Translations under genes and position numbers: made by a program
Notes under the pieces: generated by a model
The model's input: the letters and a program-made list of their open reading frames with translations, nothing else
Databases searched by the model: none
Told to the model about the DNA's origin: nothing
Origin: Kumtagia sp044326205
GTDB taxonomy: Bacteria; Pseudomonadota; Alphaproteobacteria; Rhizobiales; Rhizobiaceae
Direction: 5' to 3'
NCBI RefSeq assembly: GCF_044326205.1
Contig: NZ_JBIRCY010000015.1
Span: forward strand, 1-64,000
DNA: 64,000 bases
Shown: in pieces, positions 33,785 through 44,348 of the stretch
Layout of the letters: the number at the start of each line of letters is the position of its first letter
Numbering within the stretch: the first letter of the stretch is position 1

Positions 33785-35071
33785 TCAGATACGGTCCCTC
33801 AACGCAAACCAGTTGAGCGCCAGGAACAGCAGCGGAGACCGGAAACGCGTCCCGCCCGGAAAGGCCGGGATCTTCAAATCCTCGAACAATTTCAGCCGGT
33901 CGCGGTTTCCGGCGACGGTTTCGGCGTAGAGTTTGCCGACGAAGTTCGACAGCATGACGCCGTGGCCGGAATAGCCGCCCGCTGAAATGACGTTCGGCAT
34001 CACCTCGCGCACGAACGGTTTTCGGGGCACCGTGATGCCGACATAGCCGCCCCAACCATGGGTAATCGGGATGTCCTTCAGCGCCGGGTAGAGTTCGGTG
34101 ATCTGCCGGCGGATGTGGATATGGATGTCCTTAGGGTCTTTCACGCCGTAGATTTCGCGGCCGCCGAAGAGCAATTCCCGGGTCGGCATCCGCCGGAAGT
34201 AGCGAACGACGAAGCGCGAATCCGACACCGACTCGCCGCCCGGCAGCACCAAACTGCCGAGGTCGAGCGGCTCGGTCGCACCGATGAAGGAGCCGATCGG
34301 CATGATATGCGAGGCGGTCGACTTTTCCAGGTCGCCGGAATAGGCGTCGATCGCCAGCAGGCCTTTCTGCGCCGTCACGGTGCCACGCGCGGTCGACACG
34401 ATCACCTTGCCGCCATTGGTCGTCACGCCAGTCGCCTTGCTGTTCTCGAACAGTTGAGCGCCGGCCTCGGCGGCAACCCGCGCCGTGCCGATCACCAGCT
34501 TGAGCGGATGGATGTGCCCAGTGCCCGTGTCGCGCACGCCGCCGAAATAATGCGTAGAGCCAAGGCGCAGTGCGGTTTCGTCCGCGTCCATGAATTTGAG
34601 ATGCGGATAGTTGAACCGCGTCGTCATCGCCTCGGCATGTTCGAGGAATTCCGGCAGCTCGCGCTTTTTGTGCGCAACATTCATGTGCCCGGGTTGGAAG
34701 TCGATGTCGATATTGTTGACGGCGGCGAATTCCAGCAGGTGCGCCTTGGCTTCTTCGGCGAGGTCGAAAAGCGCCTTGGCACGCTCGAACCCGTATTCGG
34801 CTTCCAGTTCCTCCGCGCCGGCGCGCTGGCCGGTGCCGAGCTGCCCGCCATTACGGCCGGACGCGCCGTCGCCGAAGCGGTGCGCTTCGAGCAGCACGAC
34901 ATTCGTGCCCATTTTGGCGAGATGCATCGCCGCCGACAGGCCGGCGAAGCCTCCACCGACGATGACGACGTCGCAGGTCCGGTTGCCATCCAGAGCGGGA
35001 TACTCGGGTCGCGGGCCAGCGGTGTCTTCGTACCAGGAGTAGCCGGGGGAGATGGGGGATTGGTAAGTCAT
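33785..35071 (-). CDS. FAD-dependent oxidoreductase, gamma-glutamylputrescine oxidase-like
   Basis: A 428-residue DAO-family flavoprotein. The N-terminus S-P-G-Y-S-W-Y-E-D-T-A is typical of PuuB/OrdL enzymes; the FAD motif V-I-V-G-G-G-F-A-G-L is near residue 37, followed by the flavin-contacting G-A-S-G-R-N-G-G-Q near 70, and G-G-Y-S-G-H-G-V near 372. In the Puu route this enzyme oxidises gamma-glutamylputrescine to the aldehyde. It lies downstream of a PuuA-like synthetase on the same strand, separated by a 135-base repeat element, which supports the polyamine role. Confidence 0.85.
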   Translation of the reverse strand: MTYQSPISPGYSWYEDTAGPRPEYPALDGNRTCDVVIVGGGFAGLSAAMHLAKMGTNVVLLEAHRFGDGASGRNGGQLGTGQRAGAEELEAEYGFERAKALFDLAEEAKAHLLEFAAVNNIDIDFQPGHMNVAHKKRELPEFLEHAEAMTTRFNYPHLKFMDADETALRLGSTHYFGGVRDTGTGHIHPLKLVIGTARVAAEAGAQLFENSKATGVTTNGGKVIVSTARGTVTAQKGLLAIDAYSGDLEKSTASHIMPIGSFIGATEPLDLGSLVLPGGESVSDSRFVVRYFRRMPTRELLFGGREIYGVKDPKDIHIHIRRQITELYPALKDIPITHGWGGYVGITVPRKPFVREVMPNVISAGGYSGHGVMLSNFVGKLYAETVAGNRDRLKLFEDLKIPAFPGGTRFRSPLLFLALNWFALRDRI

Positions 35072-35077
35072 GACAGT

Positions 35078-35205
35078 GAGCGAATAGCGAATAGGGAATA
35101 GGGAATAGGGAAAAATAAGCTGGCGATTGGCATTTCTTGAGGGTTCATCCTTCTATTCGCTATTCGCTATTCGCTATTCGCTATTCGCTATTCGCTATTC
35201 GCTAG
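35078..35205. repeat. Period-7 inverted-repeat element, copy B
   Basis: Left arm: degenerate GCGAATA/GGGAATA heptamers (35078-35112). Right arm: seven exact CTATTCG heptamers (35153-35201) plus CTAG. A loop of about 40 bases separates them. The unit is the same heptamer as in copy A at 17038-17121, differing by one base. It fills the gap between the PuuA-like stop and the PuuB-like start. Confidence 0.8.
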
Positions 35206-35206
35206 T

Positions 35207-36640
35207 TTAAACATTCAGCAGAAGATACTCCCGCTCCCACGGGGAAATCACTTCCATGAACGTCTCGAACTCGGCCCGCTTGATCGCTGCGTAAGTCGAG
35301 GCGAACGAAGCGCCCAGCATATCGTGCAGGTCCTCATCCGCCTCGAACAGATCGACGGCCTCCAGCAGGCCGCGCGGCAGGTCGATCTCGTCCTCGTTGA
35401 CCGTGGTGCCGACCGGTGCATCGGGCTCGATGTTTTTCGTCATGCCGATCAGCCCGCAGGCAAGCGATGCCGCGAGCGCGAGATAAGGATTGGCGTCGGA
35501 GGAGGGGATGCGGTTCTCGACGCGCCGAGCTGCAGGGTCAGATCGCGGCACGCGGAAGGCGGTGGTGCGGTTGTCGTAGCCCCATTTGGTGTTGACCGGC
35601 GCGGAGGCGGCCTGCGTCAGCCGGCGGTAGGAATTCACATAGGGCGCGAACATTACCAGCGCGCTCGGCACATGCTTCTGCATGCCGCCGATGAAATGCC
35701 GGAAGGCGTCGGTCTCCGCGCCGTCCTCGCCGGTGAAGATGTTCCTGCCGGTTTTCTTCTCGACGATCGATTGGTGGATGTGCATGGCCGATCCGGGCTG
35801 GCCCTGGATCGGCTTGGCCATGAAGGTCGCATAGGTCTCGTGCTTCAGCGCCGCTTCGCGGATGGTGCGCTTGAACATGAACACCTGGTCGGCGAGTTCC
35901 ACCGGGTCGCCATGGCGCAGATTGATTTCGAGCTGGCCGGCGCCTTCCTCGTGGATCAGCGTGTCGATCTCCAGCCCCTGGCTTTCGGAGAAGTGGTAGA
36001 TGTCGTCGATCAACTCGTCGAATTCGTTGACGCCCGCGATCGAATAGCCAGCGCCGCCGCCGATCGGCCGGCCGGAGCGGCCGACGGGCGGCGTCAGCGG
36101 ATAGTCGGGATCGGGGTTCTTGCGAACGAGGTAGAACTCGATTTCCGGCGCGACCACCGGCTTCAGCCCGCGCTTGCCATAGGCCGCGACGACCCGCTTC
36201 AGCACGTTGCGCGGCGTGAATTCGACGCTGCGGCCGTCCTGGTGCACCAGATCGCAGATCACCTGCGCGGTCGGGTCATCCTCCCACGGCACTACTGAAA
36301 GCGTCGACAGATCCGGGACCAGTTTCAGGTCGCCGTCATCCTCCGGATAGGCGAAGCCGTTGCCGTCCTCGGGGTAGTCGCCCGAAATCGTCATCATGAA
36401 GGGGGCCGAGGGCAGGGCCAGCGACGTGTTGGACGTGAATTTCTTCGACGGCATCATCTTGCCGCGGGCGACGCCCGCCTGGTCGGGCGTGATGCATTCG
36501 ATATCCTCGATGCTTCGCCATTCCAGCCACTCGCTGACCTGCTTCCAGTTGGTCACGCCACGAAGGTTCTTCACATAGGAGGGTACGCGAGCGCGGCCCG
36601 CGCGACCGGAGGGGCGGGCTTCCTTTTTTTCAGGCGGCAT
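35207..36640 (-). CDS. Glutamine synthetase family protein, gamma-glutamylputrescine synthetase-like
   Basis: A 477-residue protein of the GS superfamily. ATP- and metal-binding motifs are intact: E-I-E-F-Y-L near residue 156, E-E-G-A-G-Q-L-E-I near 220, G-S-A-M-H-I-H-Q-S near 280, and R-V-E-N-R-I-P-S-S-D-A-N-P-Y near 360. Length and the S-W-x-W-R N-terminus fit the PuuA/GlnA-like group that joins glutamate to an amine rather than true ammonia-assimilating GlnA. The nearby PuuB-like oxidase and the Pot transporter favour putrescine as the substrate. The ATG at 36640 follows a weak GGTGA site. Confidence 0.85.
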   Translation of the reverse strand: MPPEKKEARPSGRAGRARVPSYVKNLRGVTNWKQVSEWLEWRSIEDIECITPDQAGVARGKMMPSKKFTSNTSLALPSAPFMMTISGDYPEDGNGFAYPEDDGDLKLVPDLSTLSVVPWEDDPTAQVICDLVHQDGRSVEFTPRNVLKRVVAAYGKRGLKPVVAPEIEFYLVRKNPDPDYPLTPPVGRSGRPIGGGAGYSIAGVNEFDELIDDIYHFSESQGLEIDTLIHEEGAGQLEINLRHGDPVELADQVFMFKRTIREAALKHETYATFMAKPIQGQPGSAMHIHQSIVEKKTGRNIFTGEDGAETDAFRHFIGGMQKHVPSALVMFAPYVNSYRRLTQAASAPVNTKWGYDNRTTAFRVPRSDPAARRVENRIPSSDANPYLALAASLACGLIGMTKNIEPDAPVGTTVNEDEIDLPRGLLEAVDLFEADEDLHDMLGASFASTYAAIKRAEFETFMEVISPWEREYLLLNV

Positions 36641-36687
36641 CAATCACCAGAATGTTGAGATGTCCGAAGTATAGCCGCGCAGCTTTG

Positions 36688-37158
36688 CTAAAGGAAAGGG
36701 GGGTCAGGGGGATCCCTGCCAACGAGCCGGTCAACGACGGGCTGCAGCAGCTCCGGCAGGATCGGTTTCGACACGACCGCGTCGACGATACCGGCATGGG
36801 CGAGAGTGACTTCGGTGAAATTGCCGGTGGAAAGCAGGATAACCGCCGGCAGGCCGACACTCTGCCGCAGCTCGCCGAGCGGCGGCATCAACTCCTCGCA
36901 ATCGCCGTTCGCGGCGCCACCATCGAGGATGACCAGCGCCGGCAGCACGCCCTTCAGTGCATCGCCGGCGCGTTCTGGGGGCTCGGAAATCGAATGCAGG
37001 CCTGACCGCTCGGCGATCTTGGCGACAACCACCGCGTTGATTCGCGACCTGCCGACGACCAGGACCAGCAAAGGATCGACGGTGACGCCATCCGTCTCGA
37101 ATACTTCGCGCCTCAGAGTTTCCGGCCCGTTGCCAGGGCCGGAGGCGGTCATCGTCAT
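36688..37158 (-). CDS. CheY-like receiver-domain protein
   Basis: A 156-residue protein with one receiver domain and no output domain. The phosphate-accepting Asp is in V-I-L-D-G-G near residue 78, the conserved Ser/Thr in L-L-S-T-G near 110, and the Lys in V-V-S-K-P near 133. The acidic pair usually seen near the N-terminus is not obvious, so phosphorylation is uncertain. It ends 47 bases before the PuuA-like start and could be in the same transcript. Its kinase is unknown. Confidence 0.75.
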   Translation of the reverse strand: MTMTASGPGNGPETLRREVFETDGVTVDPLLVLVVGRSRINAVVVAKIAERSGLHSISEPPERAGDALKGVLPALVILDGGAANGDCEELMPPLGELRQSVGLPAVILLSTGNFTEVTLAHAGIVDAVVSKPILPELLQPVVDRLVGRDPPDPPFL

Positions 37159-37420
37159 GCGGAAACCGGCGACTTGTGTTCGTTCTTCTCGCTTTTATTT
37201 GCAATGACGCAAAAATCGCGAATGCCCAAGCTCCACCTTAGAACGCCCGGCCCGGTTTCGCTAGACAAAACATTTCATCGGCGCAGACCCGGAGGTTGCC
37301 GGTAAATGCAGTGCCGCTTTGGCGTCGGCGATCACAGGTCAGGAGGTTCCCGTCAAAGGCCTGAAGGAAGGGTGGACGCGCGCTGGCTCCCCAGCGCGGT
37401 CTCGCTTGGGGCCACGCCGC

Positions 37421-37687
37421 TCAGCGGCTGGCCTGGGTGACGACGACGGGGATCAGCAGGTCGCCCCAGTTGCCGTCGCCGCCATGGTGGCGGGCCGAGC
37501 GCACCAGTTCGACCGACACGCCGGCTTCCACCGCCTTCATCACCGACTGGTTGAGACGGTGCAGGTCGTTGGCGAGCATGCGGATCGCCGTCTGCTGCGA
37601 TGCCGACATCGCACTCGACTGTTCCTCGGCCCGCTCCTTGACGCGGGTCTTCGGGGTCTTGGTGGGGTTTTCGACTGTGTCCAGCAT
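37421..37687 (-). CDS. Small conserved-looking protein downstream of aceA
   Basis: An 88-residue protein with GAGGAG just upstream of its ATG at 37687. It starts 30 bases after the aceA stop, so it is surely in the aceA transcript. Residues 1-25 are Thr/Lys/Glu-rich and likely disordered; residues 26-60 form a helix (A-I-R-M-L-A-N-D-L-H-R-L-N-Q-S-V); the end is H-H-G-G-D-G-N-W-G-D-L-L-I-P-V-V-V. No function is known to me. The position suggests a role linked to the glyoxylate cycle. Confidence 0.7.
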   Translation of the reverse strand: MLDTVENPTKTPKTRVKERAEEQSSAMSASQQTAIRMLANDLHRLNQSVMKAVEAGVSVELVRSARHHGGDGNWGDLLIPVVVTQASR

Positions 37688-37717
37688 GGTCTTTCTCCTC
37701 ACTGTCTGGTTGTCTGT

Positions 37718-39007
<1,290 letters not shown>

Positions 39008-39300
39008 TTTCTGCTCCGTCTTGCGATGCGATTTTTGTCCGATCGGTCGGCAGCGCCGCCGTTCTCCTGTCATCGATTTACATTGCAGTGCAAAAACAGC
39101 CAGAAAAATCAGACAATGCCCCACAGGAAAAAGGAAAAACGGTATTGAGATTGACAGAGGCGCAGCGTAAATTTGTTAATATTGTGAATGGGCGGCAATC
39201 AGGTGGGGGCGCTCGGATTTGTCAAAGGCTGTAAATAGCGTTGACGTGCAGAGCGCTGTTCCACCTGCATCCGGGCATTTCAACAGGGCAGGCGCATCCT
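39008..39300. promoter_or_regulatory. Divergent aceA/regulator control region
   Basis: Three features stand out. A perfect palindrome TTGCA-G-TGCAA is at 39083-39093, about 75 bases before the aceA start. TTTGTCAAA, close to a TTTGCAAA-type RamB half-site pair, is at 39218-39226. A rightward promoter is likely: TTGACA (39151-39156), 18 bases, then GTTAAT (39175-39180). The palindromes are candidate sites for the adjacent regulator; this is inference from position and partial resemblance. Confidence 0.45.
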
Positions 39301-40758
39301 ATGGCTGAGCAGAAAATCTTCGCAGGCCCGCGCATCCGCCGTATCCGCAATGCCAAGGGGCTGACCCAGACGGCGATGGCCGAGGGGTTGGGCATCTCGC
39401 CCTCCTATCTCAACCTGATCGAGCGCAACCAGCGGCCGCTGACTGTCCAGCTCATCTTGAAACTTGCTTCCATCTACAAGGTCGACCCGGAGGAACTGCA
39501 GGGCGAGGCGCGGGGTTCGATCGCCGGCCTGCGCGAGGTTTTTGCCGACCCGCTGCTTGCCGCCGAACTGCCCGGCGAACAGGAACTGGTCGAGATGGCC
39601 GAAGCCGCGCCGAACATGTCGGCCGGTGTGATAAAGCTGTACCGTGCGTATCGCGAGCAGGCGGCCCGGTTGTCCGACCTCAACGACCTCATGGCCCATG
39701 AGGGCAGGGCGGGCGCGATCTCCGGCGCGCGCATGCCGCTCGACGAAGTGCGTGACGTTCTGGAACGCCAGCCGAACCATTTTTCCGGCATCGAGGCCGA
39801 GGCGGAAGCGTTCACCGCGCTGCTCGATCCAGGCGAAGATCTGGCGGGCGCGCTGAAAGCCTGGCTGAAGCGGGAACATGGCATCGTCGTGCGTGTGCTG
39901 CCGGCCGCGGTGATGCCCAACTGGCGCCGCCGCTACGATCGTCACTCGCAGCGGCTGTTCATCTCCGAGCGGCTGTCGCCTTTCGACCAGTTGCGCGAGA
40001 TCGCCGTCGAGGCTTGCCTGTTGCGCATGTCGGTCGCCATCGCCGCGGAGATTCAGGCGCTAAAACTGTCGTCCGACGAGGCGCGGCGGCTGGCGCGCTT
40101 CGAGCTTGGGCGCTACGCCGCGCACGCGCTGATGATGCCTTACGCGGTGTTCCAAACGGCCGCCGTCCGTGCCCGCTACGACATCGATGTCCTGCGCTCG
40201 CGCTTTTCCGTCTCGTTCGAGCAGGCGGCCAACCGGCTGACAACCTTGCAGCGCCAGAACGCCACCGGCGTGCCGTTCTTCCTTATGGAGATCGATCACG
40301 CCGGCAACCGTTTTCGCAGGGCGGGCGCGCAGGGTTTTCCGCATGGCCGTTTCGGCGGCGGCTGCCCGAAACTGCCGGTCCACGTGGCGTTCGCCCAGCC
40401 GGGCCAGATCCTGGTCGAAGCCGTCGAGATGCCGGACGGCGCAGAGTTCCTAACCGTCGCTCGCACGCTGGAAGGGCCGCAGGGCGGTTTCGGCGAACGC
40501 CCGCGCCGCACCGCGATGCTCATCGGCTGCGACATCGGCTTTCGCGACGAGATCGTCTATGGCGCGGCGCTTCCCGCTGGCGCGCTCGGCTCCGGCGCGA
40601 CATCAGGTAAACCCGGTCAGAATGCCGCCACGCCGATCGGTCCCGCCTGCCGACTCTGCGAGCGCACGGGCTGCCTGTCGCGTGCCGAGCCGCCGATCAC
40701 AAGGCCACTCGGCCTGGATGAGATGGTGACCGGCTTAAGCGCATTCGATTACCGGTGA
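39301..40758 (+). CDS. RamB/ScfR-like XRE-family regulator of short-chain fatty-acid metabolism
   Basis: A 485-residue protein. Residues 6-65 form an XRE helix-turn-helix (I-R-R-I-R-N-A-K-G-L-T-Q-T-A-M-A-E-G-L-G-I-S-P-S-Y-L). A central region of the ImmA/IrrE (DUF955) type follows around residues 185-260, but the metalloprotease H-E-x-x-H reads R-E-I-A-V-E, so it is not catalytic. The DUF2083 C-terminal part ends with a Cys cluster (C-R-L-C-E-R-T-G-C) near 460. In related bacteria such proteins sense acyl-CoA or acetate status and control aceA and propionate genes. It is divergent from aceA here, which supports that role. Confidence 0.85.
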   Translation: MAEQKIFAGPRIRRIRNAKGLTQTAMAEGLGISPSYLNLIERNQRPLTVQLILKLASIYKVDPEELQGEARGSIAGLREVFADPLLAAELPGEQELVEMAEAAPNMSAGVIKLYRAYREQAARLSDLNDLMAHEGRAGAISGARMPLDEVRDVLERQPNHFSGIEAEAEAFTALLDPGEDLAGALKAWLKREHGIVVRVLPAAVMPNWRRRYDRHSQRLFISERLSPFDQLREIAVEACLLRMSVAIAAEIQALKLSSDEARRLARFELGRYAAHALMMPYAVFQTAAVRARYDIDVLRSRFSVSFEQAANRLTTLQRQNATGVPFFLMEIDHAGNRFRRAGAQGFPHGRFGGGCPKLPVHVAFAQPGQILVEAVEMPDGAEFLTVARTLEGPQGGFGERPRRTAMLIGCDIGFRDEIVYGAALPAGALGSGATSGKPGQNAATPIGPACRLCERTGCLSRAEPPITRPLGLDEMVTGLSAFDYR

Positions 40759-40961
40759 ACTCTCTGGGCAGCCAGACGGAAGTCGCGCCAGGCCTTTTGC
40801 GACGCGCGGCAAAAACCTTCTCGCGTCAGATTGCGCTGCCCATCGCCCGGCGAATGCGGTAGAATCCGTCGACTGTTCGCAGCGAACGGTTTCAGCCGGG
40901 GGGTACCATCATTATCACAGACCATTTCCACCCGGCGCGTCTCATCGGTCAGGCCTGAGTC

Positions 40962-43091
40962 ATGTCTTCTATGGAAGCAAACGGCTCGTCGCCTGTACGC
41001 TGGGGGCTGGCCGCAAAACTGTTCGCGACCCTCCTGCTGCTTGGCGCGAGCGCGGTGCTTGTGACCGGCGTGCTTGGCTATTTCCGCGCCAAGGACGCCC
41101 TCGAAAAAGCCGTGTTCGATCAGCTCACCGCTGCTCGCCAGGCGAAGACGCGCCAGGTCGAAACCTACTTCCACACGATCCAGGCGGAACTGCGCCTGCT
41201 TGCCACCTCAAAGATGGTGGTCGAGGCGACACGTGAGTTCAAGCTCGCCGTCGACCAGCTCGATCGGAATGGCGCGCCACCCGTGCTGCGCCAGAAGGTG
41301 GGCGATTGGTACGCGGAGAATTTCATCCCGCAGATGACAGAGGTGCTGGGCAGGGAGCCGCCCCTTTCGGACTACCTTCCGGTTGGTGGCGCCCCTTACT
41401 ATCTCCAGTATCATTACATCGTGAAAAACCCGAACCCGGCCGAGCGGCGGAAGCTGCTCGACGATGCCGGCGACGGAAGCGATTACACCAGGCTGCATGC
41501 CATCTATCATCCGCTGATGCGGGCCGCTGCCACGACAGTGGGTTTTTTCGATTTCATGATCGCCGATCCCAAATCGGGCCGCCTGGTCTACACGGTCCAG
41601 AAGGAAGTCGATTTTTCCACGTCCCTCCAGTTCGGTCCTTATCGCAGTTCCAATGTCGCCGCCGCCGTCGCCCGCTGCGCGGAGACGGCTGACCGGTCCG
41701 CCATATGCCTTGAAGATTTCGCGCCCTACGCACCGTCGGGCGGCGAGCCGATCGCCTTCATGGGAGCGCCGATCATCGATAACGGAGTCGTCATCGGCGT
41801 GTTGATCGCGCAATTGTCGAACGAGGAGATCGACAACGTGGTGACCGGTGGCCGCCATTGGCGGCAGGACGGTTTTGGCAACACGGGCGAGGCTTATCTT
41901 GTTGGGCCTGATCATATGGTGCGCTCGGCGCCGCGCGCTTTCTATGAAAATCCCGAGGGCTATTTCGCCGAGCTTAAGTCGGCCGGCACGTCGGGTGACG
42001 AGATCGATGACATCCGCCGCTACGGGACGCCGGTGCTGCATCAACGCATTGACACCAAGGCCACGCGGGCGGCGCTTGCGGGCGTCGAAGGCACGGGTGA
42101 GGTCGTCGGATACCGCGGTGCCCCGACACTCGCTTCGTGGGGGCCACTGGCGATTGACGGCGTCAAATGGGCCATTGTCGCCAAGATCGACAGTGCCGAG
42201 GCTTTTGCACCGATCGCACAACTCCGCCGGGATCTGCTGATCGTCGGCGGGTTGGCGCTGCTGATCGTGGCCGCCACCGCCGCCTGGCTTTCGCGCGCCC
42301 TGCTTGGGCCGCTGCGCGAACTTACGGCCGGAGTAAAGCGCTTCGCGGCCGGCGACTATGCGGCCAGCGTGCCGGTCCGCACGAAGGACGAGATTGGCCA
42401 GCTCTGTGCGGCCTTCAACGGTATGGTCGGTGAACTCAGCCGGCAGAATGTCGTCATCCAGAACAAGAATCGCGAGAACGAGCAACTGCTTCTCAACGTC
42501 CTGCCCGCACCGATCGCCAACCGGCTGCGCGGCGGTGAGCACGGGATCGCCGACGGCTTTGCCGAGGTCACCGTTGCCTTCGCCGACATTGTGGGCTTCA
42601 CCCAGTTGTCGTCGGAAATGCCGCCCCAGGACGTCGTGAACCTGCTGAACGGCCTGTTCACGCGCTTCGACGTCGCCGCCCAGGATCTCGGAATCGAGAA
42701 GATCAAGACGGTGGGCGACGCCTATATGGCGGTGTGCGGCTTGCCGGAGCAGGTGTCTGACCACGCCGAGCGCATGGTGCGCATGGCCATCCGCATGGTC
42801 CACATCACCCGCGAACACGCCATGGAAAACAATGTCTCGATGAAGCTCCGGGTCGGCGTCAACAGCGGGCCGGTGGTGGCCGGCGTCATCGGCAAGAGCA
42901 AATACATTTACGATCTTTGGGGCGACACGGTGAACCTCGCGAGCCGCATGGAATCCGGCGGAATCCCCGATACCGTCCAGGTGACGCGCCCGGTCTACGA
43001 AAAGCTCAAGGATCATTTTGTCTTCGAGCCGCGCGGCGCCATCGAAGTCAAGGGCAAGGGCAAAGTGGACGCCTGGCTGCTGAGGTTGTAG
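40962..43091 (+). CDS. Membrane class III adenylate cyclase with sensory and HAMP domains
   Basis: A 709-residue protein. A first membrane segment (about 15-42) and a second (about 425-447) bracket a periplasmic sensory region of about 380 residues, probably dCache-like. HAMP follows (about 447-500; G-P-L-R-E-L-T), then the catalytic domain (about 525-709). Metal Asp residues are in F-A-D-I-V-G-F-T and V-G-D-A-Y. The base-selecting Lys (E-K-I-K-T-V-G) and Asp (D-L-W-G-D-T) are the adenylate type rather than the Glu/Cys of guanylate cyclases. N-L-A-S-R supplies transition-state residues. It should make cAMP in response to an extracellular signal; the ligand is unknown. Rhizobia carry many such enzymes. 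Confidence 0.92.
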   Translation: MSSMEANGSSPVRWGLAAKLFATLLLLGASAVLVTGVLGYFRAKDALEKAVFDQLTAARQAKTRQVETYFHTIQAELRLLATSKMVVEATREFKLAVDQLDRNGAPPVLRQKVGDWYAENFIPQMTEVLGREPPLSDYLPVGGAPYYLQYHYIVKNPNPAERRKLLDDAGDGSDYTRLHAIYHPLMRAAATTVGFFDFMIADPKSGRLVYTVQKEVDFSTSLQFGPYRSSNVAAAVARCAETADRSAICLEDFAPYAPSGGEPIAFMGAPIIDNGVVIGVLIAQLSNEEIDNVVTGGRHWRQDGFGNTGEAYLVGPDHMVRSAPRAFYENPEGYFAELKSAGTSGDEIDDIRRYGTPVLHQRIDTKATRAALAGVEGTGEVVGYRGAPTLASWGPLAIDGVKWAIVAKIDSAEAFAPIAQLRRDLLIVGGLALLIVAATAAWLSRALLGPLRELTAGVKRFAAGDYAASVPVRTKDEIGQLCAAFNGMVGELSRQNVVIQNKNRENEQLLLNVLPAPIANRLRGGEHGIADGFAEVTVAFADIVGFTQLSSEMPPQDVVNLLNGLFTRFDVAAQDLGIEKIKTVGDAYMAVCGLPEQVSDHAERMVRMAIRMVHITREHAMENNVSMKLRVGVNSGPVVAGVIGKSKYIYDLWGDTVNLASRMESGGIPDTVQVTRPVYEKLKDHFVFEPRGAIEVKGKGKVDAWLLRL

Positions 43092-43189
43092 AGCCGTGGC
43101 ATCGCACCGGGCGGCTGGCCCGTGTCACGCAGAGACCTTGCGATCGGTCTTTCTTTCGCGATCACCCGCCGTCTCGGCGTGGATGAGGC

Positions 43190-44188
43190 TTAGCGCCGCT
43201 GACTATCGGTGAATTCGCTGTGAAGCACTGACATCCGCGCGATCGGCGATCCGCCGGACCGCCGCGAACGCGACTCCTGATACGGGACATCGCTTTGGTG
43301 CCAGCCACCACAGGTCAATTGATTGGCTTGCAGAAGATGCTCGATGGCGTTCCGTCGCTCCATGAAATTGTCACGCGGAGGTCCAATGTGCACCGTGTCG
43401 AAGATACGTGAAGAGGTCTTCAACAGATAGGGTTCGAGAGAGATTTTCGTATAGGGGTTGACGATGCCATCTCTTCTCCTGGTGTATTTTGTCAGGTGTG
43501 GGGAAAGAAAAACCAGGCGAAATTCGTTTTCGTCCGAAAGGCGCGGGTTCTTCAGAAAGCCGATCAATTTCGAGATAGGCATGTAAAGCCGTCTTTCGAT
43601 CAACATATCAGCTTCGCTGCCGCTTTCCACCTCTGCGTCGGCAACGAACGGCAAGACCTTCTTGACTTTATCCAGTATTTTTTCTCCTTGCACCCGGTAA
43701 TCGTAATATACTCTGCCGGAGAACGAGTCCTTCTCGTTGACAAGCTTCTTGAGGGCTTGAAGGTTGAAGCCGAGCGAATAGCCGTCGACCGGTGCATAGG
43801 TGCGCCATCCGCTCAATGTGTCGGGCACCAGACAGAACGAGACGACGAAAACGTTCATGGGAAAGCGCTCTAGCAAAAAGCGGCGAACCCACGCTTCGGC
43901 GCGAATCTTCTCCGAATCCGTAAATTCCGAACATTCACGGATCGAACTGATGATCATGCAGGAATAATAGAGGAATTCCTCACTCAGGCTATTGTAGCAA
44001 GGATTGGCTGCAATAAGGGATTTCTCATCGCATATGCCGAAGACTCCATCTTCATCGGTATAGTGGTTGCACTGGTTGGCGACGGGGAGGGCCGAGAAGT
44101 CAAAAGCTGTATTGCGATATTGCTCTATGAAATGATGGAACGGACCAAGGGCTCTGTCGACTTGAAGGGAAAGTTCCGAAGGGTTCAT
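43190..44188 (-). CDS. DUF2971 domain protein
   Basis: A 332-residue soluble protein with the DUF2971 pattern: a N-H-Y-T-D-E-D-G-V-F-G-I opening near residue 41, then N-S-L-S-E-E-F, a central F-V-V-S-F-C-L-V-P-D-T-L-S-G-W-R-T-Y-A-P-V-D-G-Y-S-L-G-F, and a later N-E-F-R-L-V-F. Such proteins are often found in defence or mobile islands, but no activity is established. The gene is visibly richer in A and T and in Lys, Tyr and Phe codons than its neighbours, a sign of transfer. It is convergent with the cyclase gene and has no obvious partner gene. Confidence 0.75.
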   Translation of the reverse strand: MNPSELSLQVDRALGPFHHFIEQYRNTAFDFSALPVANQCNHYTDEDGVFGICDEKSLIAANPCYNSLSEEFLYYSCMIISSIRECSEFTDSEKIRAEAWVRRFLLERFPMNVFVVSFCLVPDTLSGWRTYAPVDGYSLGFNLQALKKLVNEKDSFSGRVYYDYRVQGEKILDKVKKVLPFVADAEVESGSEADMLIERRLYMPISKLIGFLKNPRLSDENEFRLVFLSPHLTKYTRRRDGIVNPYTKISLEPYLLKTSSRIFDTVHIGPPRDNFMERRNAIEHLLQANQLTCGGWHQSDVPYQESRSRRSGGSPIARMSVLHSEFTDSQRR

Positions 44189-44348
44189 GATGGCTCGCTG
44201 AATGAACGATGCGGGTGCAGTGAAAACGGCGACGGGGATGCTTGGCGCCGAACTCTCGGGCTCCTGTTGAAATCAGGATGTCGGTCGCATGATCTGCCGT
44301 CAAGCCGGGCGGCGCCGACTGTCGAGGCAGGCCAACCGGCTGGCGGGT

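Noticed and set aside
35078..35205. Possible CRISPR array because of the regular short repeats
   Set aside because: The units are 7 bases with no spacers and are arranged as an inverted repeat; no cas genes are near.
39301..40758. Active ImmA/IrrE metalloprotease in the regulator next to aceA
   Set aside because: The H-E-x-x-H motif is absent (R-E-I-A-V-E in its place), so only the fold resemblance is kept.
41208..43016. A 602-codon leftward frame opposite the adenylate cyclase gene
   Set aside because: There is no domain pattern, and the plus-strand cyclase has every catalytic motif in place.
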